18,847 nucleotides of DNA from Lachnospiraceae bacterium UBA3801 (GTDB lineage: Bacteria > Bacillota > Clostridia > Lachnospirales > Lachnospiraceae), in contig DFEN01000149.1 in the NCBI GenBank assembly GCA_002368685.1, positions 1 to 18,847 of the forward strand. The letters run 5' to 3'. The notes beneath the pieces are model-generated. The model saw only the letters and a program-made list of their open reading frames with translations. It was not told the origin of the DNA and searched no databases. The translations under genes were made by a program, and so were the position numbers. Positions 8,901-15,130 of this stretch are shown here, in pieces. The first letter of the stretch is position 1, and every line of letters begins with the position of its first letter.

Positions 8901-9189
8901 TATTACAGAACAGGTACTTCAGAACCCTAAGATAAGATATGTTGTTAATGAGATGATAGTAAAGTCTGATCAGAATCTGAAGGTAGGACTCGTGGAGTCG
9001 GTAAAGAATATGATAATAAGGTCAGGTGTAATAAATAGACGTGGTGCGGAGACAAATGATGTGATAGTTGAGAGAGTACTTAACGATAATAACTTCAAGG
9101 CAAATGTAATGAACAATCTTCACAGAAATATGGATAATATCCGTCGAATGGTTGCACCAGTCAATAATGCCGGTCTAAACAGACATTAA
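2908..9189 (+). CDS. Giant multi-repeat protein of unknown function
   Basis: This 2093-residue acidic protein has no visible signal peptide or membrane segment and is probably cytoplasmic. I do not recognise a named domain. The start is set by AAGGAGG at 2893-2899, 8 nt before the ATG. Seven diverged modules occupy about residues 56-152, 309-415, 484-575, 675-778, 827-925, 1040-1160 and 1419-1512. Each begins with an amphipathic helix ending in F-D-x-[IVA]-[FY], for example FDNIF 67-71, FDKIF 494-498 and FDEVF 1052-1056. Each ends with a K-x-x-x-[IV]-L-x-x-L helix and a short beta-like stretch such as ILYAPAV or IIFRPSV. Between them lie an acidic linker (190-240), a Lys/Arg/Glu single-helix-like segment (1302-1350) and a Q/P-rich linker with PGQ[ED]G repeats (1556-1620). 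A helical C-terminal region (1645-2093) includes a patch shared with the next gene. It is probably cotranscribed with 9289-12663. A scaffold or adhesive structural role is only a guess. Confidence 0.85.
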   Translation: MPKKNENRIVEYGYDDIRNTFEAQKNRDNADVDKVIDGLGLIDNVEDAIRGLDTFEAEDLANMSRIFDNIFGKIVDDQKKLLQEIDDDPMAIYKNFAIQDQEGNISDIWTYIHDRTFGMFNIDSDENKCKTAIVLLLAEGKTNILYAPAVVKDNEVVVSDRRDAVAIKKTLRNAGVDYEKIEQAKNTSNEEGEADKEELDAEADEDKSDEMDEEEKSEADSSDEEIEEDRQDDVNEDEGLTEKEYEELKKKVFDNYDAEYSAAVEKVREELDKLQYIDKSKLREFFDKYRKDGESSIEADLLSLDHETSKNARSEFNGYFRGFFDAMNELCSAVRYNMIGSFAVQNKDGSLVNVADYTDNVFAGKEWYDEGFDSRDKCGKAVILRYLLEDEGKIIFRPSVDVYSRNGTRLIIPLVGKEIDVAGRKEIPLNIAPKKAGTLSYDEKRRLSGALSGCTDVISKRNEEIFEVFSGEEADSTGAADMDQETRDNAVEIFDKIFAEPLKNKNFNIRGFKVIKAGKTVYTAESIKRALSEKWCASDKILNDTIKALVVRSLSEPGAEVVYDHAGVKQVYRSQFDINAEAATNSFMNDLFTAAVQDKNRREALDKENARLKEEAEREAYLANNLRALEEMIEKENHSEIYDLEINTIDNRGRCYTGRESASLPYYQLDDVKKENMAAAVKMFDEIYGSMLEYDKDFLDNLTITNKKEDRDISLEKIYSLSENITKKQSRDLLIEMDLRRAGKEYYKKFLFMRLLTDENAEITYNNKKLNVVVPIKAPEPSEMFLAESRARNITFFVPDISSGETFKFSFNNAENYNKRFKPEEVSSEELDEAAQLFDKAFKKLVDADMGMHKNILDIVEIQADTDLKYETVSEYVSGIHSLDDITPEQLLKYEKAYVIHALADPREKIRIRAEVISPKTGEILKEKISRGKYRSVSRRNIPANYPKPGKFDLEKDHSEKVKQNKNKPKYDKEAVDAKVRESDAAYESSLYAKQIELEELNRNKDLITAARSIDRKGITELAINKNAGKLFTLEELAKLSDEDLAAAEAKFDEVFAGLKLNYDNMMGDIKERREQRGAVQKYWDDPSFAEMFDIRNDKEELIFNPYDIDDEVRKTKEMPHNKLEARVIRDKYIKAYILRAMTVPEVNIFHKPYVKDIIGSITVEERTGYVGNYMDINHPKEVVYPEIKVEEKTEEKTEEEKLQKQDAKQEAEKQDPDQYIFNKDYDVRPFKDSAEIEDETIIEVPEYEGEVDEADNAALDMVGDLFEGLEARQQADEALANDVKQFEEDEKEYNYQQSLIRDEKLSKQREERNKRLEEERKREEEEARRKAEEERIRLEEERKRREEEEFHYKNDVGEDGLTQEQRDYKAKEAEATEFISGLMDGIDKDDKTDIYQLRMNQKGLDIKDFENVLISNMLTDEELEKCHTVFTKLFKPLIDHQMPLYDKYNVEKKSVVRHMHIDEEIFGMADFFERKGIDPDSELADKYKEARVLYYMARRGFSLSVDAYYEDLILYGKPETVDEIGNIRNPEDAPELVEVVEPPKTEVFTLERNEPPVQQLDIEQQGNQIQQNEQIQQEVPVPGQEGVQIPGQDGIQEQNNNVEPHENINDNVGNEQPPVELDITRLHPEKNGIPEGPSNPGARRMERFVNGYKAYKAGINGMLEKLEGVKNLMLHSQDDKTKNFYGFEREGSRSYQDMTQSLHELMKQLEAGHYSPDVIRQQMLKAYNAAVKYYTSHYGLTGWKYSEKGKDRLRASEYLVNRLPVMMNTFGNLRVGVSFITDVNGDAYGNRSLNEIGEGVNMLMHRHPDVKASIEARNDYPTPSYDELNRISIVQLKLREQIGDYTKTMSKKYEYTKGYDYYLHIKNNESTVDKAKYFVSKKYLDKIYRPHISLNEANEVLQAFDKNAFKKEYTDLANNPSFKAYVRSNPDHALSGWKEVERKTDEELTRFRTSTSLENQQTLKNRVVAALTEANNIQGQEERRNAVNNCIVEMAGFITEQVLQNPKIRYVVNEMIVKSDQNLKVGLVESVKNMIIRSGVINRRGAETNDVIVERVLNDNNFKANVMNNLHRNMDNIRRMVAPVNNAGLNRH
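3073..7443 (+). repeat. Seven diverged ~100-residue protein modules
   Basis: Aligned by eye, module anchors are FDNIF (67-71), FRGFF (320-324), FDKIF (494-498), FDEIY (684-688), FDKAF (838-842), FDEVF (1052-1056) and FTKLF (1431-1435). Sixty-five to ninety residues after each anchor comes a second helix: TAIVLLLAEG, AVILRYLLED, KALVVRSLSE, KFLFMRLLTD, KAYVIHALAD, KAYILRAMTV and EARVLYYMAR. A hydrophobic strand of the I-x-[YF]-x-P type follows in most. Spacing between anchors varies from about 155 to 380 residues because linkers differ. Identity between copies is low, which implies old duplications rather than recent tandem expansion. Confidence 0.65.
6811..6957 (+). other. Charged single-alpha-helix-like segment in the giant protein
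   Basis: Residues 1302-1350 consist almost entirely of Arg, Lys and Glu in an i/i+4 alternating pattern (for example KRLEEERKREEEEARR). Such sequences form isolated rigid helices or long coiled coils that act as spacers. Here it separates repeat module 6 from module 7. Confidence 0.6.
7843..8205 (+). other. Helical region shared with the downstream giant protein
   Basis: Residues about 1646-1766 contain GSRSYQDMTQSL (1692-1703) and, further on, an A-x-x-x-Y-Y helix and KGKDRLRASEYL (1749-1760). Residues 649-735 of the next gene's product show the same order: GSKEYDNIIESL (650-661), a LAVEMKHYIERKN helix and RGKRENENSKF. The first 12-residue block matches by identity or conservative change at nearly every position. 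I infer a common domain; its family is not known to me. Confidence 0.5.
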
Positions 9190-9288
9190 TTAAGTAGAGG
9201 TAAAAGGTAATCTATATCTGAGAAGTGATGTCCTAAGAAGTTATAAGGCGTAGATAGTAAAATAATCTAATATGGAGGAGAGACGCTT

Positions 9289-12200
9289 ATGCCAAGGAGT
9301 AAGTATAATGCTGAAATATTAAATCCGGTGAACAAAGTGAATTCCAAGGATCCCGCTTTCCTGGAAATTCAGCAGAAGATTCAGGATTACTATTTCAGAA
9401 ATGAAGAGTACTATGACGCAATGGAAACTGGCAAGAATGCCAAGGGCGAGTCTATTTTAAAATATGAGGAGAATAGGCTTAACATAGTAAGAAATATCAA
9501 TCTAAGAAATGACATTAATAATTATCTCGAGACTAATAAGTCTAAGATGACATCTGTTGAATATCAGTCTGTTGTTCAGTCATATGAGAACTTAGTCAAG
9601 AAATTCGATGATGATTTTAAGGATTTAGAGGGGGACAAAATCTTCGAGGCTTTAGACGAAGATATGAAAGCTCAAATTAACAATCCCCCTGCTGATATTA
9701 ATGCTGAGAAGGCTTCGAAAATGATTGCTACCAGGTATTACCTGGCCTCAATTAAACGTGAGTATAATGCTGCAGATAAAGCCTCTAAAAAAGGTACTGA
9801 GGAAGAGAAGCAGGCGGCAGCTAAGTGGAAGGAAAATGTCCTGAAGAAGCTATATTCAGGTACATTTGACAAGGATGTAGATAATTTCATCAAAGATGAT
9901 GTTATCGGAAAAACTGTTTATGATTATTGTAAGAAGCGTATCACATATGATATGGCTTCCACTGGCTTTGATTTCCGGTCGATGAAAAACTTTAATGCGA
10001 TAATTAGTAGTGAATTATTTAAGCAAGCGATGGGTAAGATTGAACAGGCTCGTAAACTTGAGATTAATGGAGATGCCGATAAGCAGACAGCTCTTGATTT
10101 TTTGGCCGAAGCTGAGAGAATACGTGAAGTCAATAATCTGACTGTTGGTGTTTCAAGTAATAACAAGATTGAAGTTGATACCAGCATGGTCAAATTTAAT
10201 AAGAATCTGTTCGGAAGCTTCAATGATAAGTTCGCTGAAGTCAAGCAGAGAATGTACGATAAGTACAATGAGCAGATTAAGGCGGATTTGAATTCACAAC
10301 TGGATGAACACAATAAGAGGATAGAAGAACTAAAGAAGTCTCAGATTGGAGCCAATAGGGAATACAGAGATGCTAAGGTTGCATTAGAAAAACAGGAGAA
10401 AATATTTGCCAGGGTCAAGGCTAACTATGAGAAGATGAAGAAAATCGGCTTCATAGATGAAGATGACCGCAAGGTAAATGAGGGAGTATATGAGCGTGAA
10501 AGCAAGATTCTGAAGGACCTTAATGACAAGTATGGTGATATTACATCACGTGCATCACGTATAGGAATGGAAATCGACAGATTGACAGAAGAAAGAAGAG
10601 TGATGCAGGAGCAGATTGATAAGGCTTATCAGGAGAAGATTAAGGATAATCCTTATGAGCCTAAGAACAATCGTTATGAGGAACGTCGACTCACGAAGTC
10701 TGTTCAAAGGAAGCTTTCTGATGGAACTGTACTTACTTCTGAGGAGCTGTTATCGCCTGTTGAAGTTAAGACAGGCAGATTAAAAGAAATATTTGGCTGT
10801 ATGAAGGTTATGAGTCCTAATGAGTTAGTTGAGCTGATAAAAATAGAGGATGAAAACTATAATCTATTGGAGCAGGTCCATAAGGATATCGATGTCCAAA
10901 ATACTGTCGGAGATATAATTGAGCCAGGTGCTCTAGCTCTTGCAGAGAGAAATAGACAGTTAAATCAGGGCGAAGTGGAAGCGGCACCGGAGGAACGTGC
11001 TCCTGAAGAGAATAAAGTAGAGGAAGCTGCACCAGAAGAAGAGGTGGCTGTAGAAGAGGAAAATGAGCTACAGGACGAGCCTCTTGATATTGATATGGAC
11101 TCGCTTCAGACAGAGAAGGTGACTGATTTAAAACAGGAAGTGGATGCGCATTCCCAGGAGGACATCCATAAGGGACTGGTCAGCCTCGGTGCAGGTGTAG
11201 CAAGTCTTAAAGCAGCCGATAAGGGTGTATGGGGCGGTAGTAAGGAATATGATAATATTATTGAATCCCTCAAGGCTATTCAAGAGGTCGAGGAATACCA
11301 GGACGAGCATATCAAGGAATTTGAAGCAACCGATCTTGCTTCTCAGAGAGAAACTCTGCTGGCGGCTAAGAAGAAGCTGGCTGTAGAGATGAAACACTAC
11401 ATCGAACGTAAGAACGGTGAGAAGCAGGATGCTGAGAAGAGGGGAAAGAGAGAGAATGAGAATTCTAAGTTCCGTAGAGAAACTATGGGTAATGTTCTAG
11501 GTCTCTTAGAAGAGCATATTCATGCTGATGAAGTGTCTATGGGTATAGATAAGCGAGATAAGACATTTGAGGATGTATCACTTGAACTGGGTTATATTCG
11601 TGGAAAGAGTAAGAAGAACAAAAAGCTGGATGAGGTTATCGATCAGCTGGGTCAGCTTGATGGTAATGGACCAGAGAAGCTTCCGATAGATGAGCTACTA
11701 GAGCGAATAGTGAAAATACTGGATGAGTTACTCGAGATATTAGAGGAGTTCTCCAGATCATTACTTGCTAGAAATATAGCGGAGCAGATTGAAAAGCTTG
11801 GAAATCGTTATATGCAGGATGTGGCTGAATTTAAACCTGATCAGCTTGATGAGGCGAAGAAGAGATTCGAAGATATTAATGAGAAGCATGGATTACATAT
11901 AGATACGGATGTGAAGCCTAAGCATACTACATTTAATTCTTATGATGATGTGAAACAGTACTATCAGAGAAAAATGCAGGATGGTGTAAAATCTGTATTC
12001 TATGAAGAGGCTGGAAAGAAGAACTTCATCTCCGATTGGGCTCTGTTTGAGGATGCAAATAAAGAGGTCAGCTATGAATTCAAGTTAAGTGATGCTGAGA
12101 AGAACATAGAGAAGAATATTACAACCTCAGCACTTAAGTGTGTATTTGCTGATGAACAGCAGAAGGGGAGTGTTATATTTGATCCGAATACCATTAATGC

Positions 12201-12663
12201 AAAATCTGATGCTTTCGTGAATGAGATGAAGCAGTTTAAGACATTTAATAACAGATTCAGAAAGCGTCTATGCGAGGATATAAAGTCTGTAGAGACAAGT
12301 AATAATCCTAACAGTGTAGATATGTCTATGGATAAGATTACGCAGGCTAAGAATGCTGCATTCCAGGATACTATTATCAAAGAGGTCGGCAAGCTAACAA
12401 CCAAGCTTAACGAGAAGAAGAGCAAGGAAGAAATCCAGAGCAGTATAGATAGTATAAATAGTCTCGATAAACTGTCAAAAATGGTAGGAACTCAGGACGT
12501 ATATAATAATAAGGTCAAGGTCAATAACAAGGAAATCACCCTCAAGGAATTAAGTAATCTGGCTATTAAGAAAGCGCAGAAGCAGATTGCACCTAAGAAG
12601 GTTGTCGGTAAACAGAAGGAAATCAAGGAACCTAATAAAGCAGTTACTGGAATGAAGAAGTAA
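9289..12663 (+). CDS. Large coiled-coil protein of unknown function
   Basis: This 1124-residue charged helical protein has no visible signal peptide or membrane segment. The start is supported by GGAGGAG at 9274-9280, 8 nt before the ATG. Residues 1-320 are helical and charged, and 325-450 look like a long coiled coil (NKRIEELKKSQ, IDRLTEERRVMQEQIDKAYQ). Residues 561-600 are an acidic Ala/Pro/Glu linker with APEE repeats. Residues 649-735 resemble part of the upstream giant protein. Residues 800-840 form an amphipathic helical segment (LLERIVKILDELLEILEEF), and the C-terminus is Lys-rich. It follows the 2093-residue gene by 99 nt with no terminator between, so the two are probably one operon, ending at the hairpin at 12691-12720. 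I do not recognise a family. Shared domain, shared style and linkage suggest that the two proteins act together, but that is inference. Confidence 0.85.
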   Translation: MPRSKYNAEILNPVNKVNSKDPAFLEIQQKIQDYYFRNEEYYDAMETGKNAKGESILKYEENRLNIVRNINLRNDINNYLETNKSKMTSVEYQSVVQSYENLVKKFDDDFKDLEGDKIFEALDEDMKAQINNPPADINAEKASKMIATRYYLASIKREYNAADKASKKGTEEEKQAAAKWKENVLKKLYSGTFDKDVDNFIKDDVIGKTVYDYCKKRITYDMASTGFDFRSMKNFNAIISSELFKQAMGKIEQARKLEINGDADKQTALDFLAEAERIREVNNLTVGVSSNNKIEVDTSMVKFNKNLFGSFNDKFAEVKQRMYDKYNEQIKADLNSQLDEHNKRIEELKKSQIGANREYRDAKVALEKQEKIFARVKANYEKMKKIGFIDEDDRKVNEGVYERESKILKDLNDKYGDITSRASRIGMEIDRLTEERRVMQEQIDKAYQEKIKDNPYEPKNNRYEERRLTKSVQRKLSDGTVLTSEELLSPVEVKTGRLKEIFGCMKVMSPNELVELIKIEDENYNLLEQVHKDIDVQNTVGDIIEPGALALAERNRQLNQGEVEAAPEERAPEENKVEEAAPEEEVAVEEENELQDEPLDIDMDSLQTEKVTDLKQEVDAHSQEDIHKGLVSLGAGVASLKAADKGVWGGSKEYDNIIESLKAIQEVEEYQDEHIKEFEATDLASQRETLLAAKKKLAVEMKHYIERKNGEKQDAEKRGKRENENSKFRRETMGNVLGLLEEHIHADEVSMGIDKRDKTFEDVSLELGYIRGKSKKNKKLDEVIDQLGQLDGNGPEKLPIDELLERIVKILDELLEILEEFSRSLLARNIAEQIEKLGNRYMQDVAEFKPDQLDEAKKRFEDINEKHGLHIDTDVKPKHTTFNSYDDVKQYYQRKMQDGVKSVFYEEAGKKNFISDWALFEDANKEVSYEFKLSDAEKNIEKNITTSALKCVFADEQQKGSVIFDPNTINAKSDAFVNEMKQFKTFNNRFRKRLCEDIKSVETSNNPNSVDMSMDKITQAKNAAFQDTIIKEVGKLTTKLNEKKSKEEIQSSIDSINSLDKLSKMVGTQDVYNNKVKVNNKEITLKELSNLAIKKAQKQIAPKKVVGKQKEIKEPNKAVTGMKK
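11176..11493 (+). other. Second copy of the helical region shared by the two giant proteins
   Basis: Residues about 630-735 include GSKEYDNIIESL (650-661), a helix with HYIERKN and a basic RGKR motif (718-721). The order and spacing parallel the C-terminal region of the upstream protein. The region follows the acidic APEE linker, just as its counterpart follows the Q/P-rich linker. Confidence 0.5.
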
Positions 12664-12690
12664 GTTGGCTGATGTGGTGTATATGAATGT

Positions 12691-12724
12691 GGTCGCAGAT
12701 GTAAATTGACATCTGCGACCTTGT
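12691..12724 (+). terminator. Terminator hairpin after the giant-gene pair
   Basis: A perfect 12-bp inverted repeat, GGTCGCAGATGT (12691-12702) and ACATCTGCGACC (12709-12720), has a 6-nt loop and is followed by TTGTTTG. It lies 27 nt past the stop of the 1124-residue gene and just before the glmS promoter, so it isolates the two transcripts. Confidence 0.85.
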
Positions 12725-12754
12725 TTGCTAATTGGATGCTTTATATGATATAAT
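12725..12754 (+). promoter_or_regulatory. Extended -10 promoter for the glmS ribozyme transcript
   Basis: TTGCTA (12725-12730) and TATAAT (12749-12754) are 18 nt apart, and TGA directly before the -10 (12746-12748) forms an extended -10 element. The predicted transcript would start near 12761, about 43 nt upstream of the ribozyme cleavage site. Confidence 0.75.
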
Positions 12755-12802
12755 AAATACGGCTTTTTTGGAGGAAGAAGCTTTGGAAAGCTTAAAAAGC
12801 TT

Positions 12803-13135
12803 AGCGCCACAGTGCTTGATTTCGAAGAAATCAAGCACAGTAGGAAAAACTCGGAGTGTAAACGCAGAGTTTTTCCGTAGTTAGCTACAGGCGTTTCAGG
12901 GCACGGATGTGCCATGAAAAAGGCTGTAGCGTACACTGTGCTTGAGTGCGGATATAGCAAGGAAATCAAGCCGACGAGGTAAGGAGTTATCGAAACGTAT
13001 GTTCTGCGGTGCCCTGGTGGGCAGGAAACATAAGAACATTTCGAAAAAATTCGGCGGATGCTCCTTCGGAAGTAGCACATTCGTTATTTATACCTTTAAA
13101 AACTGCGGGTGACTGCAGAACAGAGAGGTATGAAG
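12803..13135 (+). ncRNA. glmS ribozyme/riboswitch with enlarged P1 and a second insertion
   Basis: This self-cleaving RNA in the glmS leader uses glucosamine-6-phosphate as a cofactor; cleavage lowers glmS expression. The conserved core is visible in order. AGCGCC (12803-12808) has predicted cleavage between A12803 and G12804. GACGAGG (12973-12979) and GGAGTTATCGAA (12983-12994) follow, then TTCGGCGGATGCTCC (13050-13064), CGTTA (13082-13086) and TTTAAAA (13095-13101). Near the 3' end, a 6-bp hairpin (13103-13108/13113-13118) is capped by a GTGA GNRA loop and enclosed by ATACCT/AGGTAT (13090-13095/13126-13131). This order matches known glmS ribozymes such as that of Thermoanaerobacter. Two insertions are notable: about 160 nt between GCGCC and GACGAGG, and about 45 nt (hairpin 12999-13005/13033-13039 with inner stem 13010-13014/13019-13023) between ATCGAA and TTCGGCGG. 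The 3' boundary is approximate. Confidence 0.92.
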
Positions 13136-13223
13136 CGTGCGTAAAACTGAAATCATTTTACAGTATTTACAGCCTATGGAAGAACCATGGGTAATTATGG
13201 CGTGCACGAAAGGAGAAAAAGAT

Positions 13224-15053
13224 ATGTGCGGAATAATTGGTTATACAGGCAGTGACTCTGCCAAGGATATTTTAGTAAATGGATTAAAGCAGCTGGAGTA
13301 TAGAGGCTATGACAGTGCCGGAATAGCGGTTCTTGATCCTAAGACAGGAATCATCCTCAAGAAAAAGGTAGGTAAGGTAGAAGAACTGGAAAAGGCTGCT
13401 GCCGAGGATAGTACCGATGCAACCTGTGGTATCGGTCATACAAGATGGGCGACTCACGGTGGAGTTACAGAAACAAATGCTCATCCACATAGACAGGGTT
13501 CTGTTACCATTTGTCATAATGGTATCATTGAAAACTATAAGGAGCTTACAACAGAGTATGGTCTGAAGAATACGCTTAAGTCCGAGACAGATACTGAGGT
13601 TGTAGCTGCACTTCTTGATAAGTTCTACGAAGGAAATCCATACAAGACAATTAAAAAGGTAGTAGACCTTCTGGCAGGCTCATTTGCACTCTGCATTCTT
13701 TTTGATGACCAGCCTGGTAAGATATTTGCTATCAGAAATGTCAGTCCAATGGTTGCTGCCTCCTTTGATAACGAAGGAAATAAAGGCTCTATCATTGCAT
13801 CTGACCTGACAGCAGTAATAAATTTCAGTAAGAAATATTTCGTAGTTCCTGAGTACCATATCCTGACTCTTTCAGAGGATGGAATAGCTGTTCAGGATTT
13901 AAAGGGCCGTGCTGTTGAACCTGAAATCCTTGAGGTTAACTGGGATATTACATCAGCTCAGAAGGGTGGATATCCACACTATATGCTGAAGGAAATAAAT
14001 GAACAGCCGGAGGCTATAGAGAGAACTGTTGCACCTAGAGTTCAGGATGGACTTCCATTCCTGGCAGATGACGGTATCGATGATGATGTACTTAAGAACC
14101 TTAAGGATATAGTTATCGTAGCCTGCGGTACAGCTATGCACGCAGGAATGGTGGGCAAGTCTCTGATTGAGTCTAAGCTCAGAATACCTGTTACAGTAGA
14201 AATAGCATCAGAATTCAGATATAAGGATCCTATCATAGATAGCTCCACATTAACTATCGTAGTATCACAGTCCGGTGAAACCATCGATACTCTGGAAGCT
14301 CTTAGACTGGCAAAACAGAAGGGCAGTAAAGTTCTATCCGTAGTAAATGTAAAGGGCTCTACAATAGCCCGTGAAAGCGACTACGTACTCTACACCCATG
14401 CTGGTCCGGAGATAGCAGTTGCCAGCACTAAGGCATATACAGTTCAGATAGCAGCTATGTATATATTGGCTGCAAGAATCGGACTTGTGAAAGGAATTAT
14501 GTCAGAGGAGGACGCACGCGAATTCATGACTAAGCTTCTGGGTGTCGGCGAAATAATGCAGAAGACCATAAAGTCATCAAATGACATTCGCAGAATAGCT
14601 AATCATATCAAGACAGCACCTGATGTATTCTACATCGGACGTGGAATAGACTACACCCTCAGCCTTGAGGCATCCCTTAAGCTGAAGGAGATATCCTACA
14701 TTCACTCTGAGGCATACGCTGCCGGCGAGCTGAAGCACGGAACCATCGCACTTATAGCAGAGCAGGTTCCTGTAATCGCCATCGCAACAGAAGAACACGT
14801 ATACGCTAAGGTTATATCAAATGTTCGTGAGGTTAAGTCCAGAGGAGCATATGTAATCCTCATCAGCCAGGAGGGAAAGCATGAAAATGCCGAAGTTTGC
14901 GACAAGCAGATATTCATACCACAGATTGACAGCACCTTCGGAGTATTTGCAACAGCGGTTATCCTCCAGCTCATAGCCTACTATACATCTGATGCTAAGG
15001 GCCTCGACGTTGATAAGCCACGTAACCTTGCAAAATCAGTTACAGTAGAGTAA
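13224..15053 (+). CDS. glmS: Glutamine--fructose-6-phosphate aminotransferase (isomerizing)
   Basis: Makes glucosamine-6-phosphate from fructose-6-phosphate and glutamine, the first committed step to UDP-GlcNAc for peptidoglycan. The frame is open upstream to a GTG at 13137, but the enzyme needs Cys as its N-terminal nucleophile after Met removal. The MCGIIGYTG start at 13224, with AAAGGAGA at 13209-13216, is therefore chosen and gives 609 residues, the usual length. The N-terminal half is the class II glutaminase domain (LEYRGYDSAGIA, GHTRWATHGG, CHNGIIENY). Two SIS sugar-isomerase domains follow, with CGTAMHAG (Cys 301), SQSGET (348-353), the catalytic EAYAAGELKHG (496-506) and the C-terminal lid NLAKSVTVE. 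Expression should be controlled by the ribozyme in its leader. No clear terminator hairpin is visible after the stop. Confidence 0.99.
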   Translation: MCGIIGYTGSDSAKDILVNGLKQLEYRGYDSAGIAVLDPKTGIILKKKVGKVEELEKAAAEDSTDATCGIGHTRWATHGGVTETNAHPHRQGSVTICHNGIIENYKELTTEYGLKNTLKSETDTEVVAALLDKFYEGNPYKTIKKVVDLLAGSFALCILFDDQPGKIFAIRNVSPMVAASFDNEGNKGSIIASDLTAVINFSKKYFVVPEYHILTLSEDGIAVQDLKGRAVEPEILEVNWDITSAQKGGYPHYMLKEINEQPEAIERTVAPRVQDGLPFLADDGIDDDVLKNLKDIVIVACGTAMHAGMVGKSLIESKLRIPVTVEIASEFRYKDPIIDSSTLTIVVSQSGETIDTLEALRLAKQKGSKVLSVVNVKGSTIARESDYVLYTHAGPEIAVASTKAYTVQIAAMYILAARIGLVKGIMSEEDAREFMTKLLGVGEIMQKTIKSSNDIRRIANHIKTAPDVFYIGRGIDYTLSLEASLKLKEISYIHSEAYAAGELKHGTIALIAEQVPVIAIATEEHVYAKVISNVREVKSRGAYVILISQEGKHENAEVCDKQIFIPQIDSTFGVFATAVILQLIAYYTSDAKGLDVDKPRNLAKSVTVE

Positions 15054-15062
15054 AAAAACAAG

Positions 15063-15090
15063 TGCATAATAGGTAGCGTTATGTTATACT
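15063..15090 (+). promoter_or_regulatory. Candidate extended -10 promoter for the DivIVA-like gene
   Basis: TATACT at 15085-15090 is preceded by TGT (15082-15084), an extended -10 pattern. The -35 is weak (TGCATA at 15063-15068, 16 nt away). It sits 41 nt before the start codon of the coiled-coil gene. Confidence 0.5.
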
Positions 15091-15130
15091 TTAGGCTAGA
15101 ATTTTTGAAGTTCTGAAAGGGGTAACAGTG

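Noticed and set aside
12550..13080. Minus-strand ORF of 176 codons across the glmS leader
   Set aside because: It overlaps the end of a real gene, a terminator and the ribozyme. It has no ribosome binding site or family resemblance, so it is a shadow frame.
13137..13223. In-frame upstream extension of glmS from GTG 13137
   Set aside because: It would bury the catalytic Cys, which must be the first residue after Met. It also starts at the 3' end of the ribozyme. ATG 13224 has a good ribosome binding site.
15128..15130. GTG 15128 as start of the DivIVA-like gene
   Set aside because: The adjacent ATG at 15131 has better spacing from GGGG and is the stronger codon. The difference is one residue.
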